Source of the DNA: Arthrobacter sp. C9C5
GTDB lineage: Bacteria; Actinomycetota; Actinomycetes; Actinomycetales; Micrococcaceae
Reading direction: 5' to 3'
Length of the DNA stretch: 64,000 bases
NCBI RefSeq assembly: GCF_013359735.1
Contig: NZ_JABFMX010000002.1
Location: forward strand, 180,359 to 244,358
Below are positions 44,204-52,659 of this stretch, one piece after another. Position numbers and translations under genes: made by a program. The first letter of the stretch is position 1. Each line of letters starts with the position of its first letter. The notes under the pieces are model-generated. The model made no database searches. It was given only the letters and a program-made list of their open reading frames with translations, and was not told where the DNA came from.

Positions 44204-44410
44204 ATGCAGTATGTCGTCGTGCAGGTGATCCTGAAAGAGAAACTGTGGGGGACCGGGTCGGGCAACCTGACCTCCCTAGAGAAGACCCTCAATGATCAGG
44301 CCGCGAAGGGCTATCGACTCCACACCATTACCACCGCGAGCAGCGGGAGCAAGGGAATCGGCGGCGGTGACCGCATCCAGGCAACGATGGTGTTCGAGAG
44401 CCTCGGATAG
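44204..44410 (+). CDS. DUF4177 small protein
   Basis: 68 aa. MQYVVVQVILKEKLWGTGSG...LEKTLNDQAAKGYRLHTI matches the DUF4177 pattern (a strand, then a helix containing AxxGW/YRL). Function unknown. AAGGA lies about 10 nt before ATG 44204. The upstream frame extension has no start signal. It is the first island gene, with a 458-bp empty stretch before it. Confidence 0.8.
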   Translation: MQYVVVQVILKEKLWGTGSGNLTSLEKTLNDQAAKGYRLHTITTASSGSKGIGGGDRIQATMVFESLG

Positions 44411-44984
44411 TTGAGTATGCCAGCCTGATTGAGGAGCACCGAGACGGCCTGATCCAGGACCACTGACGAGCGTGGTGACCGAGGGTAAGAATTTGAGGAA
44501 GCTGGGATGAGCCGTTCACCGATCGAACTGCTGCAAACCGTTCCCGGAGAAGAGTTCGACGGGTGAATGGCCAAAACCCAAAAGAGGCTTTGAGCCGGTT
44601 TGTCATGCGCGGTACCCCGGGAAGCGCTTCTTCTACTGAGACGAAATAGATGTCGCACCGCGCCTCGAGCCGGCAGAGTGCGACGTCGATCTGCGCGGCA
44701 CCTGCTTGTGCGGCGCTCCTCTTCAGCCCGCGGCGCAGGCCCAATGGCGGTGACCATTTCTGACTAGTTTTTTCGACTACCGAGTTCGCTGTTGCTCTGA
44801 CCCCTGGATGCTGCCACTTGGTCTAATTGAACGATGCAAAAGCAAGGAATTTTACAGGGTCATCCAGCCCATCCTGCCGCCTCCTTCGGGCCAGCATCGC
44901 CATAGCAACGCTGCAGGGGAGTGCACTGAAGTTATTCGTTGACCGGGGTGAGATGGACGAGCAGGGTTGGATCGCTTAGGCCGG
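44411..44984. other. no convincing gene
   Basis: 574 bp, locally more AT-rich than the core flanks. A minus-strand frame at 44328-44744 and short plus-strand frames have no Shine-Dalgarno and resemble nothing I know. It may hold decayed coding sequence. Confidence 0.5.
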
Positions 44985-45194
44985 TTATCGGTGTCGTTCG
45001 TGAGTCTGGCCAAATGGTACTCCGTCGCTGAGCGCGACTATGTAGTGGCCGGGATTGAGTCGCGTGACCATGATCCCTCGTGTGCCGCTGTGGGTGGCCA
45101 TGGACTGAAGGTCGAGAACGGCCGCGTCTAAGCGCGCTTCCACCAGCCGGGTGGTGTCCGCAATCACTTCGATGACTTCAGTTGAGTTGTCCAT
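44985..45194 (-). CDS. small hypothetical protein
   Basis: 69 aa, not recognised. AAAGGAC lies 7-8 nt before the ATG. The first half is a likely amphipathic helix (TEVIEVIADTTRLVEARLDAAVLDL), and the second half could be a short beta hairpin (GIMVTRLNPGHYIVALSDGV). It starts 18 bp after the stop of the PH-domain gene on the same strand, so it is probably the third member of that cluster. Confidence 0.65.
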   Translation of the reverse strand: MDNSTEVIEVIADTTRLVEARLDAAVLDLQSMATHSGTRGIMVTRLNPGHYIVALSDGVPFGQTHERHR

Positions 45195-45212
45195 GTGCTG
45201 TCCTTTGCGGTG

Positions 45213-45998
45213 CTAGGGATTCGGGCGGCGGGGAGGTCGCCGTAGAGTCGTCGTTGCCGGGAGCGCTCGGGACTGGGTGACAAAGATGTTTCGTGAGGGC
45301 TCGTGCGGGTGCATGGGAGACGTGCGCTCCATGTCTTTCCTAGTCTGGCGAAAGCTTGAGGCAATGCCGTGCCCTTCACCGTGGCCGAGGTGGGAGACCA
45401 CTATGTCTATTTCTTCGGACGCCAGTCCTAGAGTTTCCCCAGTCTTTTTCTTGCCTAGGGTGAGTCGGTCGATTGCGCCTAAGGGAAGATCGACGTGGGC
45501 GGGTGCGAGGGCTGTACCTTCCACTATCAGGATGCGTTGAGTGGTGAGCGCTACCACGACTTGCGCGTCTCCGAGTTGGCCCCGCCCGGCAGCGGTCACG
45601 ACTTCACGACGCCCGAGCGAGTCGACGACATTGCGAAGGGCTGCTCTACTGCCAAGAATGAAGCCTGCTTGCGACGCGGCTTCGATCAGGCCGTGGTAGT
45701 GCATAAAGCCGGCCGGGAGATTTTCTTCCAGGCTCAGTAGGTGCTCTCGCTGAGCTCGGTTGGATACGGGCCATGCAATCTCGAGCGGCTCGCCCGGATG
45801 GGAGACAGTTCCGGTCAGGGTTGTCTGCCTGCGCCTTTTGAGCAATGACGCTGGAACAGTGAGCCGGATCTTGCCGGGGACCGTTGAGATGATCTTGAAT
45901 CCCTTCTCGCCCGCGACGTGCTGCAGTACAGCTAGGAAAGTCTCCCTTTCACGTAGCGCTCTCCAGAGCACTCGGGCGTGGGTATTTTCCTCTCGCAT
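45213..45998 (-). CDS. protein with bacterial PH-like (YokE-type) domain
   Basis: 261 aa. Residues about 120-215 have the strand pattern of short bacterial PH domains (VVVALTTQRILIVEG...VDLPLGAIDRLTLGKKK...GLASEEIDIVVSHL). The N-terminal 110 residues are not recognised and begin with a predicted helix (ARVLWRALRERETFLAVLQHVA). The last 40 are basic and Pro-rich. AAAGG precedes the ATG. It lies 52 bp after the EAL-domain gene and 18 bp before the small-protein gene, suggesting one transcript. Confidence 0.65.
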   Translation of the reverse strand: MREENTHARVLWRALRERETFLAVLQHVAGEKGFKIISTVPGKIRLTVPASLLKRRRQTTLTGTVSHPGEPLEIAWPVSNRAQREHLLSLEENLPAGFMHYHGLIEAASQAGFILGSRAALRNVVDSLGRREVVTAAGRGQLGDAQVVVALTTQRILIVEGTALAPAHVDLPLGAIDRLTLGKKKTGETLGLASEEIDIVVSHLGHGEGHGIASSFRQTRKDMERTSPMHPHEPSRNIFVTQSRALPATTTLRRPPRRPNP

Positions 45999-46050
45999 AT
46001 TTGTGGCCTTTCATCTTCGAGTGGGCGTCTGCCGCCTGTCATTGGTCGGT

Positions 46051-47127
46051 TTATTGCTGTCCGGGCGCTGGGCCGGCCGTGGACAGTTGGGTCCATCCGA
46101 GCCATTTAGCGGCACTGACTGAAGGAGTTCCAAGGAAGTAACCTTGCGCGGAGTTGATACCGAGCTCCGCAACAGCGGCGAGTTCGGACTGGGTCTCGAC
46201 ACCTTCGGCAATCAGCCCGGCCGAGGTTTCCTCCGCGAAGGTGACCATTGCGGCGACGAAAGCCCTCTTGCTCCGGTCGTCGTCGATGCCGGCGACGATG
46301 CTGCGGTCGAGCTTGATTAGTTCCGGCCTGAGCCGAAGTATGTGGCGCATGCTTGCGAAACCGGCGCCTGCGTCGTCGACTGCAATCCGCAGCCCGGATC
46401 GCCGCAGCTCCGCGAGGGCCAGCAGCAAAGGCGCATAATCGGGCACAGCGGCCCGTTCGGTGATCTCGACTACTATGCGCCGCGGGGGTAGCCCGGATTT
46501 CAGCAAGATGTCTGTCAGCCGAGGATCAAGGCAGGCTTGGGGTGAAAGGTTCACGGCGATGTACACGCTCTCAGGAAGCTGCCCGGCCGCACGCAATGCT
46601 GTTGCCATTGCAAGGAATTCAAGGTCCAACCCGCGCCCAATGCTCGCCGCCTCTGCAAACCACGTCTCCGGTGACCGGACGGGTGAACTGACAATACGTG
46701 TCAGAGCTTCAGCGCCGACGACCGTGCGGGTTTCCAAGGAGTAGATCGGCTGGAATGCGGTCACCAAAGCCCGGGTGGCAAGCACAGCGTCGATACGGTC
46801 CTGCGTCTGGGCGGCAGTGAGGCGGCTTTCGGTCTGGTCCTCCAGTCTGGGGCCCTCGAGAAGCGACGGTAGGCCGAAGATCGCCAGCAACCGCCTTATT
46901 GCGGCAAACAATGCCGCGCTGCAGACGACTGCAATAAACCACCACGCCGCCGCGGACAGTGTTCCGGACCGCGCGCGCCACCTTTGCGCAGCTGGCGGAC
47001 GCCGGCCAGGCCGCTGGCGAAACTGTGCCGATGGTTTGTCCCACGGCCCGGGCTCCAGACCGCTGGCATCCACGTGGCCTGAGGGCCGTGCCGCCGTGGG
47101 GAGACGTTTATTTCCCGTCGTGATCAT
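46051..47127 (-). CDS. EAL-domain cyclic-di-GMP phosphodiesterase
   Basis: 358 aa. A disordered basic N-terminus of about 58 residues, one membrane helix (about 60-80), then an EAL domain (about 118-345). Catalytic landmarks are kept: GAEALTR (Glu140), VNLSP, EITE, DDAGAG (both Asp; F and T of DDFGTG replaced by A), IKLDRS, AEGVE and QGYFLG. It should therefore hydrolyse c-di-GMP to pGpG. No GGDEF domain is attached or adjacent. It heads a minus-strand cluster with the PH-like and small-protein genes. Confidence 0.9.
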   Translation of the reverse strand: MITTGNKRLPTAARPSGHVDASGLEPGPWDKPSAQFRQRPGRRPPAAQRWRARSGTLSAAAWWFIAVVCSAALFAAIRRLLAIFGLPSLLEGPRLEDQTESRLTAAQTQDRIDAVLATRALVTAFQPIYSLETRTVVGAEALTRIVSSPVRSPETWFAEAASIGRGLDLEFLAMATALRAAGQLPESVYIAVNLSPQACLDPRLTDILLKSGLPPRRIVVEITERAAVPDYAPLLLALAELRRSGLRIAVDDAGAGFASMRHILRLRPELIKLDRSIVAGIDDDRSKRAFVAAMVTFAEETSAGLIAEGVETQSELAAVAELGINSAQGYFLGTPSVSAAKWLGWTQLSTAGPAPGQQ

Positions 47128-47709
47128 GCTGTCGGCCCTATCCTGTCCTGCGCTGTTCTTTCCGACGTCGACGTCGTCATGGGCGGCCCAGGCCAGAGGC
47201 CAGGGGGTGGACTACGGCGACCGCCGGCGGTGATCGGCTACCGAAGGCTCCACCCGAATCGGAATGCTGATTTGGGCCTTACCCGATTCCGCCGAGACGG
47301 AAACCAGCGCAGCCGCCGCCATGAAGCGCTGCACGCCGGACCCTCTCCTGCGTCCCAGGTTTGAAAACGCCTCAAGCCTGAAGCGCTGACTTCTAATGGC
47401 TTCTCCCTCGTAATCAGCCTAGGGACCGTTTTGGCCCCAATAATCAGGCAGTCGTTACAATCCGTGCAGACATTGGCCATATATGTTCCATCCAGTGCAC
47501 GAAAGTAAAATCAAGGGCATGGCAGACGCAGGTCCCTTTTCCGCGATACTGCACGGGGACAGTCCCAGCCTGCCGGGGTTCGGCAGTCAGGTCTGACGCG
47601 CCCGTGGCATCCCGTGGCGCCGGGTTCCCCTAAAGTTGTCATTGACCTTTCCTGCACCCGGATCCGGCTCCTGAGGCGGGGATGAACCCGGCCAGGCCTT
47701 GGAGGTCTC
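47128..47709. other. intergenic, no intact gene
   Basis: 582 bp upstream of two divergent units. The part near 47600-47709 probably carries the promoter of the truncated AraC-type gene, with TTGGAGG as its Shine-Dalgarno. Short frames within it have no other support. Confidence 0.5.
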
Positions 47710-48804
47710 ATGGAATGCAAACTTCCAGCCACACATGTGGCTGGGCCGGCACAGCACGACCCACCTGACCGGAGCTTCACGCGCTACACCGTCCCGGCCT
47801 CGCGAAGTCCGGAGGACAGATTTGAGCACTGGCGAACCTGGTTCGGGAGCGCTGTGGTGGCCCCGATACGTCTGGAGAAAACGGAAGCCGTCCTCAGGTC
47901 TGGCTTCAACCCTTCGGCGGTAAGCCTTGACGGCCCGGCCGCAGCCGTAGGCGCAGTAGCCGGACTCGGTGCAGCCGTAGACCTCCCGCACGACAGCCCC
48001 GAAGACGCGCTCCAAGCGGCCGCGCTCTGCCGGCGGCATCCCCTCGGCGGTGCTGAGTACCAGCACCGGGTGCATGTGCAGCCGCCCGGCTTGTTGCTCG
48101 GTGGCCAGCAGGCGCAACACGCTGGCGTAGCCGCCAAGCAGGGCCGGATCGAAGCCGTTGAGCTGGGCCACCAGCCGGGGCAGCGGGGAGTGAACGGAGA
48201 ATATTCTCACATTGCGGTGACGCCTTGGTTTCTCCTGTTTCTCCCGGGTGCCGGCGGCCACGGACAGGAAGTGCCCGCCGGTGGCGACGACCTCAGCGGA
48301 CCGCGCCCCGCGGCGCACCAGCCGCGTCACGTCCCACCAGGACAGCCATTTCGCGGTCAATATGCCCATCAGGCCAGAGGTCACTGACCAATACCGGTCG
48401 TCGAGCACGAAGATGCCCCGGGTGCCGGTGGTGCCGGCGGTGGTGGCCACCAAGTACTTCCCGGCGAAGCGGTGTCCGATCCGGGCTGGGTCCGCCACGA
48501 ACTCCTGGACCCCCGCGAGGGTCACCGCCGGATCCGTGGCGACCTCGTCAAAGCGGGCCATCAGCTCGCCCTTGTTCGTCACCGGCAACAAGGTGACGTC
48601 CTCGACATGCTCGGGCAGCCCCTGATACCGGTCCCGGTAGTAAGCCGAGTGCTGCCGGGCGTACGCTACCAACTCAGCCAAGCGCGCCCGCTGCCGTCGC
48701 CGGATGGCCGCCCGACCCTGCCGGTGGGCCCGGTAGGCGTCCCACCACACCCAGGCCGTCATCCTTCCCCGGCCACCGGGCGTCGACCTTCGTCGCGTCT
48801 CCAT
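47587..48804 (-). pseudogene. truncated PaaK-like adenylate-forming enzyme
   Basis: The 405-codon frame is authentic up to about residue 288. RLAELVAYARQHSAYYRDRY and TTAGTTGTRGIFVLDD (the SSGTTG phosphate loop) appear first, and EVYGCTESGYCAYGC (A5 motif region) ends the recognisable part near 47941. The remaining 117 codons are the antisense of an AraC fragment and look like nonsense. The C-terminal adenylation subdomain with its catalytic lysine is missing. The original protein would belong to the phenylacetate-CoA ligase/CapK-like group. Confidence 0.7.
47710..47940 (+). pseudogene. 5' fragment of an AraC-type regulator gene
   Basis: About 77 codons from ATG 47710 (TTGGAGG upstream). FTRYTVPASRSPEDRFEHWRTWFG, then APIRLEKTEAVLRSGFNPSAVSLDGP, resemble the N-terminal AraC-binding-like domain of AraC/XylS regulators. 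After DGPA the frame becomes the antisense of the adjacent ligase-like gene. No DNA-binding domain remains, so this is a truncated gene that kept its own start signals. The family assignment is by pattern only. Confidence 0.55.
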
Positions 48805-49018
48805 GGCACGACACTAGATCTCATCGTCACCCCAGGACAGGGCCATTGGGCGGGTGACGACGCGATGTTCGTGGGTGCTGGATCCCGGGACCCGAGCAGC
48901 CACTGAGAACGTCGACTATGTCATTCTTGGGGAACTCAAACGGTGTGAACCGTCCCTTGCGGCGCCCGGAAGCATCGGCGTAGTGTCCGGGCTATGAGGC
49001 CATCCGGCGGGAGGATCC

Positions 49019-50782
49019 ATGGACGGATATGCCGAGTTGCGGGCGTTCCGGGCCACGCACCCCTTCCGTTCGCTGACGGTGGACGGCGTCGAGTGGAAGT
49101 ACATCGCGGGACCGGAACCACCGCCTGCCCCCGCGGAAACTGAAAAGCCTGCACTCATCGTTCTGGGCGGCGGCTTTTCGTTTGGCGACTCCGCGTTCCG
49201 CACGGTCAGCGCTTTCGAGCCCCGTTTCCGGGTGCTGGCCCCCTCCTATCCGGCCGTGCGGACCATGGCCGAACTCTTGGCCGGCATCGCAGCCATTCTC
49301 GACGCCGAGGGCATCCGGTCCGCGAGCATTCTCGGCCATTCCCTCGGCGCCGGCGTCGCGCATGCTTTTGCCCGCCGGTATCCGCACCGCGTGGACAAGC
49401 TCACCCTTTCCGGATTCGGCCTCTATACCCGGGCCCACACGCGTTTGGTCACCGCGTTTGTGGTCCTCTTCTCGATCCTGCCGAAGGCCGCCCTCGCGGC
49501 CTTCTACCGCCCCCGGATCAGGCGCCTTCTGGCTGCGGCGGAAGAAGATGAGCGTGCATTTCTCAGCGCCTACAGTGAGGACCTCTTCGCAGCCCACAGC
49601 AAGGCGTCGGCCCTGGCGCGCTTGGCCGTACTCCTGGATCTGGCGGCGCATCCGGACCGTTATGCTGCCACGTCAGCCTTCGAGCGGCCGGATGACGTGC
49701 TGATCATCGCCGCTTCCGATGACCGCGGCTTCACATCCCGCGAACGCGAAGCCTTGCTGGCCGCCTACCCCGGCGCCCGCGTGCACCTTTTCGGGAAGGG
49801 CGGGCACTGGGCGGCTGCCACCCACCCGGCGGAGTACGACGACGTCGTCCGCCGCTTCCTCGAAAGCGGCCGCCAAGGCGCGAGGAGCAAAAGTCCTGCA
49901 TTCCCATTGCGCCGCACCGAGTCCCAAGGCAGCGGGGTAATGCGGGCGCATGCCGGGGATCTGGCGGCCAAACTCGCCGCTTTCCGCGCCGGCCATCCGT
50001 ACCGCGAGCTCGATGTGGGCGGCGTGCGCTGGCGGTACCTCACCTGCGGCTCGGGGGAGAACGTTGTGCTTCTGCCCTCCGGAGGGACGAGGGTGCCTGA
50101 TCTGTACCTATTGCTGATTGAAGCGCTGGAATTGGACTTCCGGGTGATCGCCCCGGCGTATCCCGCCGGCGCCGGCATCATCGGGCTGGCGGACGGCCTG
50201 GCTGCGATCCTCGATGCGGAGGGCGTGCGCCGGTCGAATGTGCTGGGCTCCTCGTTCGGCGGTTTCGTGGCTCAGGTATTCGTGCGGCGGTTTCCCGAAC
50301 GCGTGCGGCGACTGGTGCTGGCCAACACCGGTGGCCCGGCCGCGGCCCCGCTGCCTGTGCTGCCGCTCATCATCCGCTTCCTTACTGTCCTTCCGGAAAG
50401 TGCCGTGCGTTTCTTGACGGGGTGGAACTGGCGCCGCTGGTTTGTTCAGGACTCACAGGACACAGAAGAGTTCCGGAAGACGCTGCTGTCGGACATCCTG
50501 GCACGACTGGGAAAAGAGGATCTGCTGTCCGGACTCCGGGAAATGAACGAATTCGCGCATCTGCCGCCCCTGCCTGCACCTGGGCCCACCGCCGCGCCGG
50601 TACCGGTCCTGCTCATCGAATCGGAACTTGACGAAGCGTTTTCACCACAGGCGCGAGCTGCCCTCCGGGCCCTGTACCCCGCGGGGGAGGTCCGTATTTT
50701 CGCGGGCGCGGGCCACGGGGTGATGGCAACGCGGACCGCTGAATACGTCGAGGTGGTGCGCGAATTCCTTCGCAGACCCTGA
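49019..50782 (+). CDS. tandem alpha/beta-hydrolase fusion protein
   Basis: 587 aa, two hydrolase domains in one chain. Domain 1 (about 1-282): nucleophile GHSLG (Ser108), acid near Asp234/235, His263 in GKGGHW. Domain 2 (about 308-587): GSSFG (Ser412), acid Asp538, His566 in GAGHG. Both start alike (LRAFRATHPFRSL and LAAFRAGHPYREL) and both contain AAILDAEG before the nucleophile, so an internal duplication is clear. The linker (282-308) is basic. GGGAGGA is the Shine-Dalgarno. M308 could be a second start. Both triads look complete; substrates unknown. Confidence 0.85.
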   Translation: MDGYAELRAFRATHPFRSLTVDGVEWKYIAGPEPPPAPAETEKPALIVLGGGFSFGDSAFRTVSAFEPRFRVLAPSYPAVRTMAELLAGIAAILDAEGIRSASILGHSLGAGVAHAFARRYPHRVDKLTLSGFGLYTRAHTRLVTAFVVLFSILPKAALAAFYRPRIRRLLAAAEEDERAFLSAYSEDLFAAHSKASALARLAVLLDLAAHPDRYAATSAFERPDDVLIIAASDDRGFTSREREALLAAYPGARVHLFGKGGHWAAATHPAEYDDVVRRFLESGRQGARSKSPAFPLRRTESQGSGVMRAHAGDLAAKLAAFRAGHPYRELDVGGVRWRYLTCGSGENVVLLPSGGTRVPDLYLLLIEALELDFRVIAPAYPAGAGIIGLADGLAAILDAEGVRRSNVLGSSFGGFVAQVFVRRFPERVRRLVLANTGGPAAAPLPVLPLIIRFLTVLPESAVRFLTGWNWRRWFVQDSQDTEEFRKTLLSDILARLGKEDLLSGLREMNEFAHLPPLPAPGPTAAPVPVLLIESELDEAFSPQARAALRALYPAGEVRIFAGAGHGVMATRTAEYVEVVREFLRRP

Positions 50783-51130
50783 CAAGTTCGTGGCCGCGGG
50801 GAGATCTGGCTCTTGCGCCACCGGCAAACTAGGCGTAACACTGTTAATACGTTCTTCGAAAGAAGGACGGGAACGAACAACAGGGGAACCCTTGAACGCA
50901 CGGTGGATCTGATCCGCCGTGGTCTGCCGGTGACGAGGCAGGAAGCGCCAGGATTCCCGCAAGTTCGGGAGATGATGTTCGTCATAACGGAATCAAAACA
51001 GTCGAAGCCCCTTCAGCATTGCTGGTGGGGCTTCCCCTATGACGGCCAGGCGACTCGGTCTTGTCCGCCCTTGCGGCGTGCGTCTCCGCTTAGGGGAACT
51101 CGCTCCCCGGCGGTTGCGAAATGGGTGAAG
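50783..51130. other. intergenic with a hairpin, no convincing gene
   Basis: 348 bp. GAAGCCCC (51004-51011) pairs with GGGGCTTC (51027-51034) around an inner CAGC/GCTG, a hairpin without a T tract that could end transcripts from either side. A plus-strand frame across 50813-51361 lacks start signals. Confidence 0.5.
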
Positions 51131-51412
51131 CTATTCGGTGGACGATGCTTTTTGTGCCTGAACGGCGAGGCCGGAAGCTTCCGCCTTGGCGGGCTTGTGC
51201 GGGTTTCCTGCTTCCTTGGCGCAGTGGATACAGCAGTACACGCCCGATTCGCTCTCGACCGGATGTCCGATAATCCGGCAGCCGCAGTGTTCACACGCCG
51301 GCGCCATCATGTGTATGGCGCATTCAAAGCTGTCGAAAGTTCCAGTCTGGTTGCCCATTGAGATGGTGAAGGTTCTTCCGTCGGTGCTGCCGCAAACATC
51401 GCATGCTCCCAT
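51131..51412 (-). CDS. small cysteine-rich, probably metal-binding protein
   Basis: 93 aa. Nine cysteines in the first 64 residues: Cys4, 7, 31, 40, 43, 45, 60, 61 and 64, arranged as CDVC, CEHCGC and CCIHC with nearby His34, 42, 50 and 63. This suggests one or two zinc or other metal sites, like treble-clef or metallothionein-like proteins. The last 25 residues are Ala/Lys-rich. AGAGGAG precedes ATG 51412. I do not recognise a named family. Confidence 0.72.
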   Translation of the reverse strand: MGACDVCGSTDGRTFTISMGNQTGTFDSFECAIHMMAPACEHCGCRIIGHPVESESGVYCCIHCAKEAGNPHKPAKAEASGLAVQAQKASSTE

Positions 51413-51612
51413 GATCCGTCTCCTCTTTCGCGCATGGTCTAGGTCCAGTTGATCGCTTGTATGGACTTCCTGGATAGGGGCTAAGGTCCTTGCACGACGC
51501 AACGCCCCCGCGCCCAACCCTGTACGGGTTCAACGTGCGGGTTCATTGGCTTCTGGGCCGGGGGAGCGCGCTCAAGCTGGCGGCCGCCGATACCGGTCCG
51601 GCTCCGAGGTAA

Positions 51613-52215
51613 GTGATTGAATCGGCCGGATTGGTCGTGCAGGATGACAGCGGCGAGCAGTTGAGGTTAATCCGTCGGGTACTGGCCGGACAGACCGCTT
51701 ACAGCGGACGGTTCCGGAGAGGACGTGTTGGTCAGGTGTCAGGGGGGCATGAGTGTCCGGACGAGAGACTCCTGAGCCTGTCGAACCGGGAAGCCTCCGT
51801 CGCCCTCGGTCTGGCCAGAGGTTTGAGCAACCGCCAGATCAGCCGGGAGATGTTTCTTGCGGAGAAGACTGTGAAGAATATGGTCTCGTCAATACTGGAC
51901 AAGCTCGGCATGGCGCGCAGGACTGAGGTTGCTGTGCTGGTCACCGGGGCGCTGAACCGTCCCGAGGTATCCGGCGGCGCCGGATACCGGTCCTGCCGGT
52001 CCCCCGACCTGGTCGCTGAAGTCACCGCCGGCCTGGCAAACTGCACCAGCGAGGACCTCACCGGGCCACGGACGGACGCCGGGCTTGCCGCCGCCGCGGC
52101 CCGGCTGGCCAACGCTCTTGACGCGACCCGGATGGAGTCGAGGGGGCACGGCTCGACGCTGAATCGGCACAGCGGATCGAAACCCGGATCCGGAGGGTTG
52201 TTGCCAGCCCGTTAG
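51613..52215 (+). CDS. LuxR-type HTH protein lacking a receiver domain
   Basis: 200 aa. The LuxR/GerE helix-turn-helix (LSNREASVALGLARGLSNRQISREMFLAEKTVKNMVSSILDKLG) is at about 57-101. The 55 residues before it resemble the end of a response-regulator linker (LRLIRRVLAGQ) but no phosphoacceptor domain is present; a TAA stop directly precedes the GTG. An unusual C-terminal extension of about 90 residues follows. It may be a 5'-truncated response regulator or a stand-alone regulator; the weak start signal (GAGG, 3 nt) favours truncation. Confidence 0.65.
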   Translation: MIESAGLVVQDDSGEQLRLIRRVLAGQTAYSGRFRRGRVGQVSGGHECPDERLLSLSNREASVALGLARGLSNRQISREMFLAEKTVKNMVSSILDKLGMARRTEVAVLVTGALNRPEVSGGAGYRSCRSPDLVAEVTAGLANCTSEDLTGPRTDAGLAAAAARLANALDATRMESRGHGSTLNRHSGSKPGSGGLLPAR

Positions 52216-52241
52216 GCGGAATTTGTGCGCCCCGGCATGGA

Positions 52242-52280
52242 AGCGCCCCAATGTTATTTGGGGGGAAACATCGGGGCGCT
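52242..52280 (+). terminator. hairpin after the LuxR-type gene
   Basis: A 14-bp stem with one mismatch (52242-52255 with 52267-52280) and an 11-nt loop, 27 bp after the stop. No clean T tract follows, only a T-rich region. Confidence 0.5.
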
Positions 52281-52341
52281 AGGTGCTAATCATATTTTCC
52301 TTCATTTTGCAAGTCAAATCATGATGGCTGGGGGTGGTGCT

Positions 52342-52381
52342 CCGGTGCGGCCCGCATTTTTTTGGGGGCGGGCCGCATCGG
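52342..52381. other. strong hairpin with T7 in its loop
   Basis: Arms of 14 bp (52342-52355 and 52368-52381, one G-T wobble) enclose a loop with seven T then G residues. It lies in the 445-bp gene-free stretch before pncB. The rest of that stretch is GC-rich and shows no gene. Confidence 0.6.
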
Positions 52382-52659
52382 TTGTCGCCCCCCGCACGTG
52401 TCCCCGGGAGTTCGTGGTCCGGGGGAGGGTTCCACGCTCCCGGGCCCCGTAGCGGGCGCGGGGCATTGGTGCGGGGAGTTTGTCAGCGGCGAGGAGGTCA
52501 TAGGCCCCTTACCGATGCGTTGCGGCGGGGGTAAGTCTGGAGAGACCACGGCGGGCTTCCCAATCTTGAGGCGGTTGAAGCCGGGGCAGGTGGCCCGGGC
52601 ACGGAGTTGAGCGGTCCGGGCGGCCTCCCCTTCCGGACCGCCCCGCCCTAGAGTGAATC

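Noticed and set aside
44328..44744. Minus-strand frame that could be a transposase remnant
   Set aside because: No DDE-type or HTH motif, no Shine-Dalgarno and no terminal repeats; not supportable.
47710..48387. A single 225-residue plus-strand protein
   Set aside because: Only the first 77 codons look like coding sequence; the rest is the antisense of the PaaK-like gene, so it was called as a fragment.
50813..51361. Plus-strand 182-codon frame
   Set aside because: Overlaps the well-signalled Cys-rich gene on the other strand and lacks start signals.
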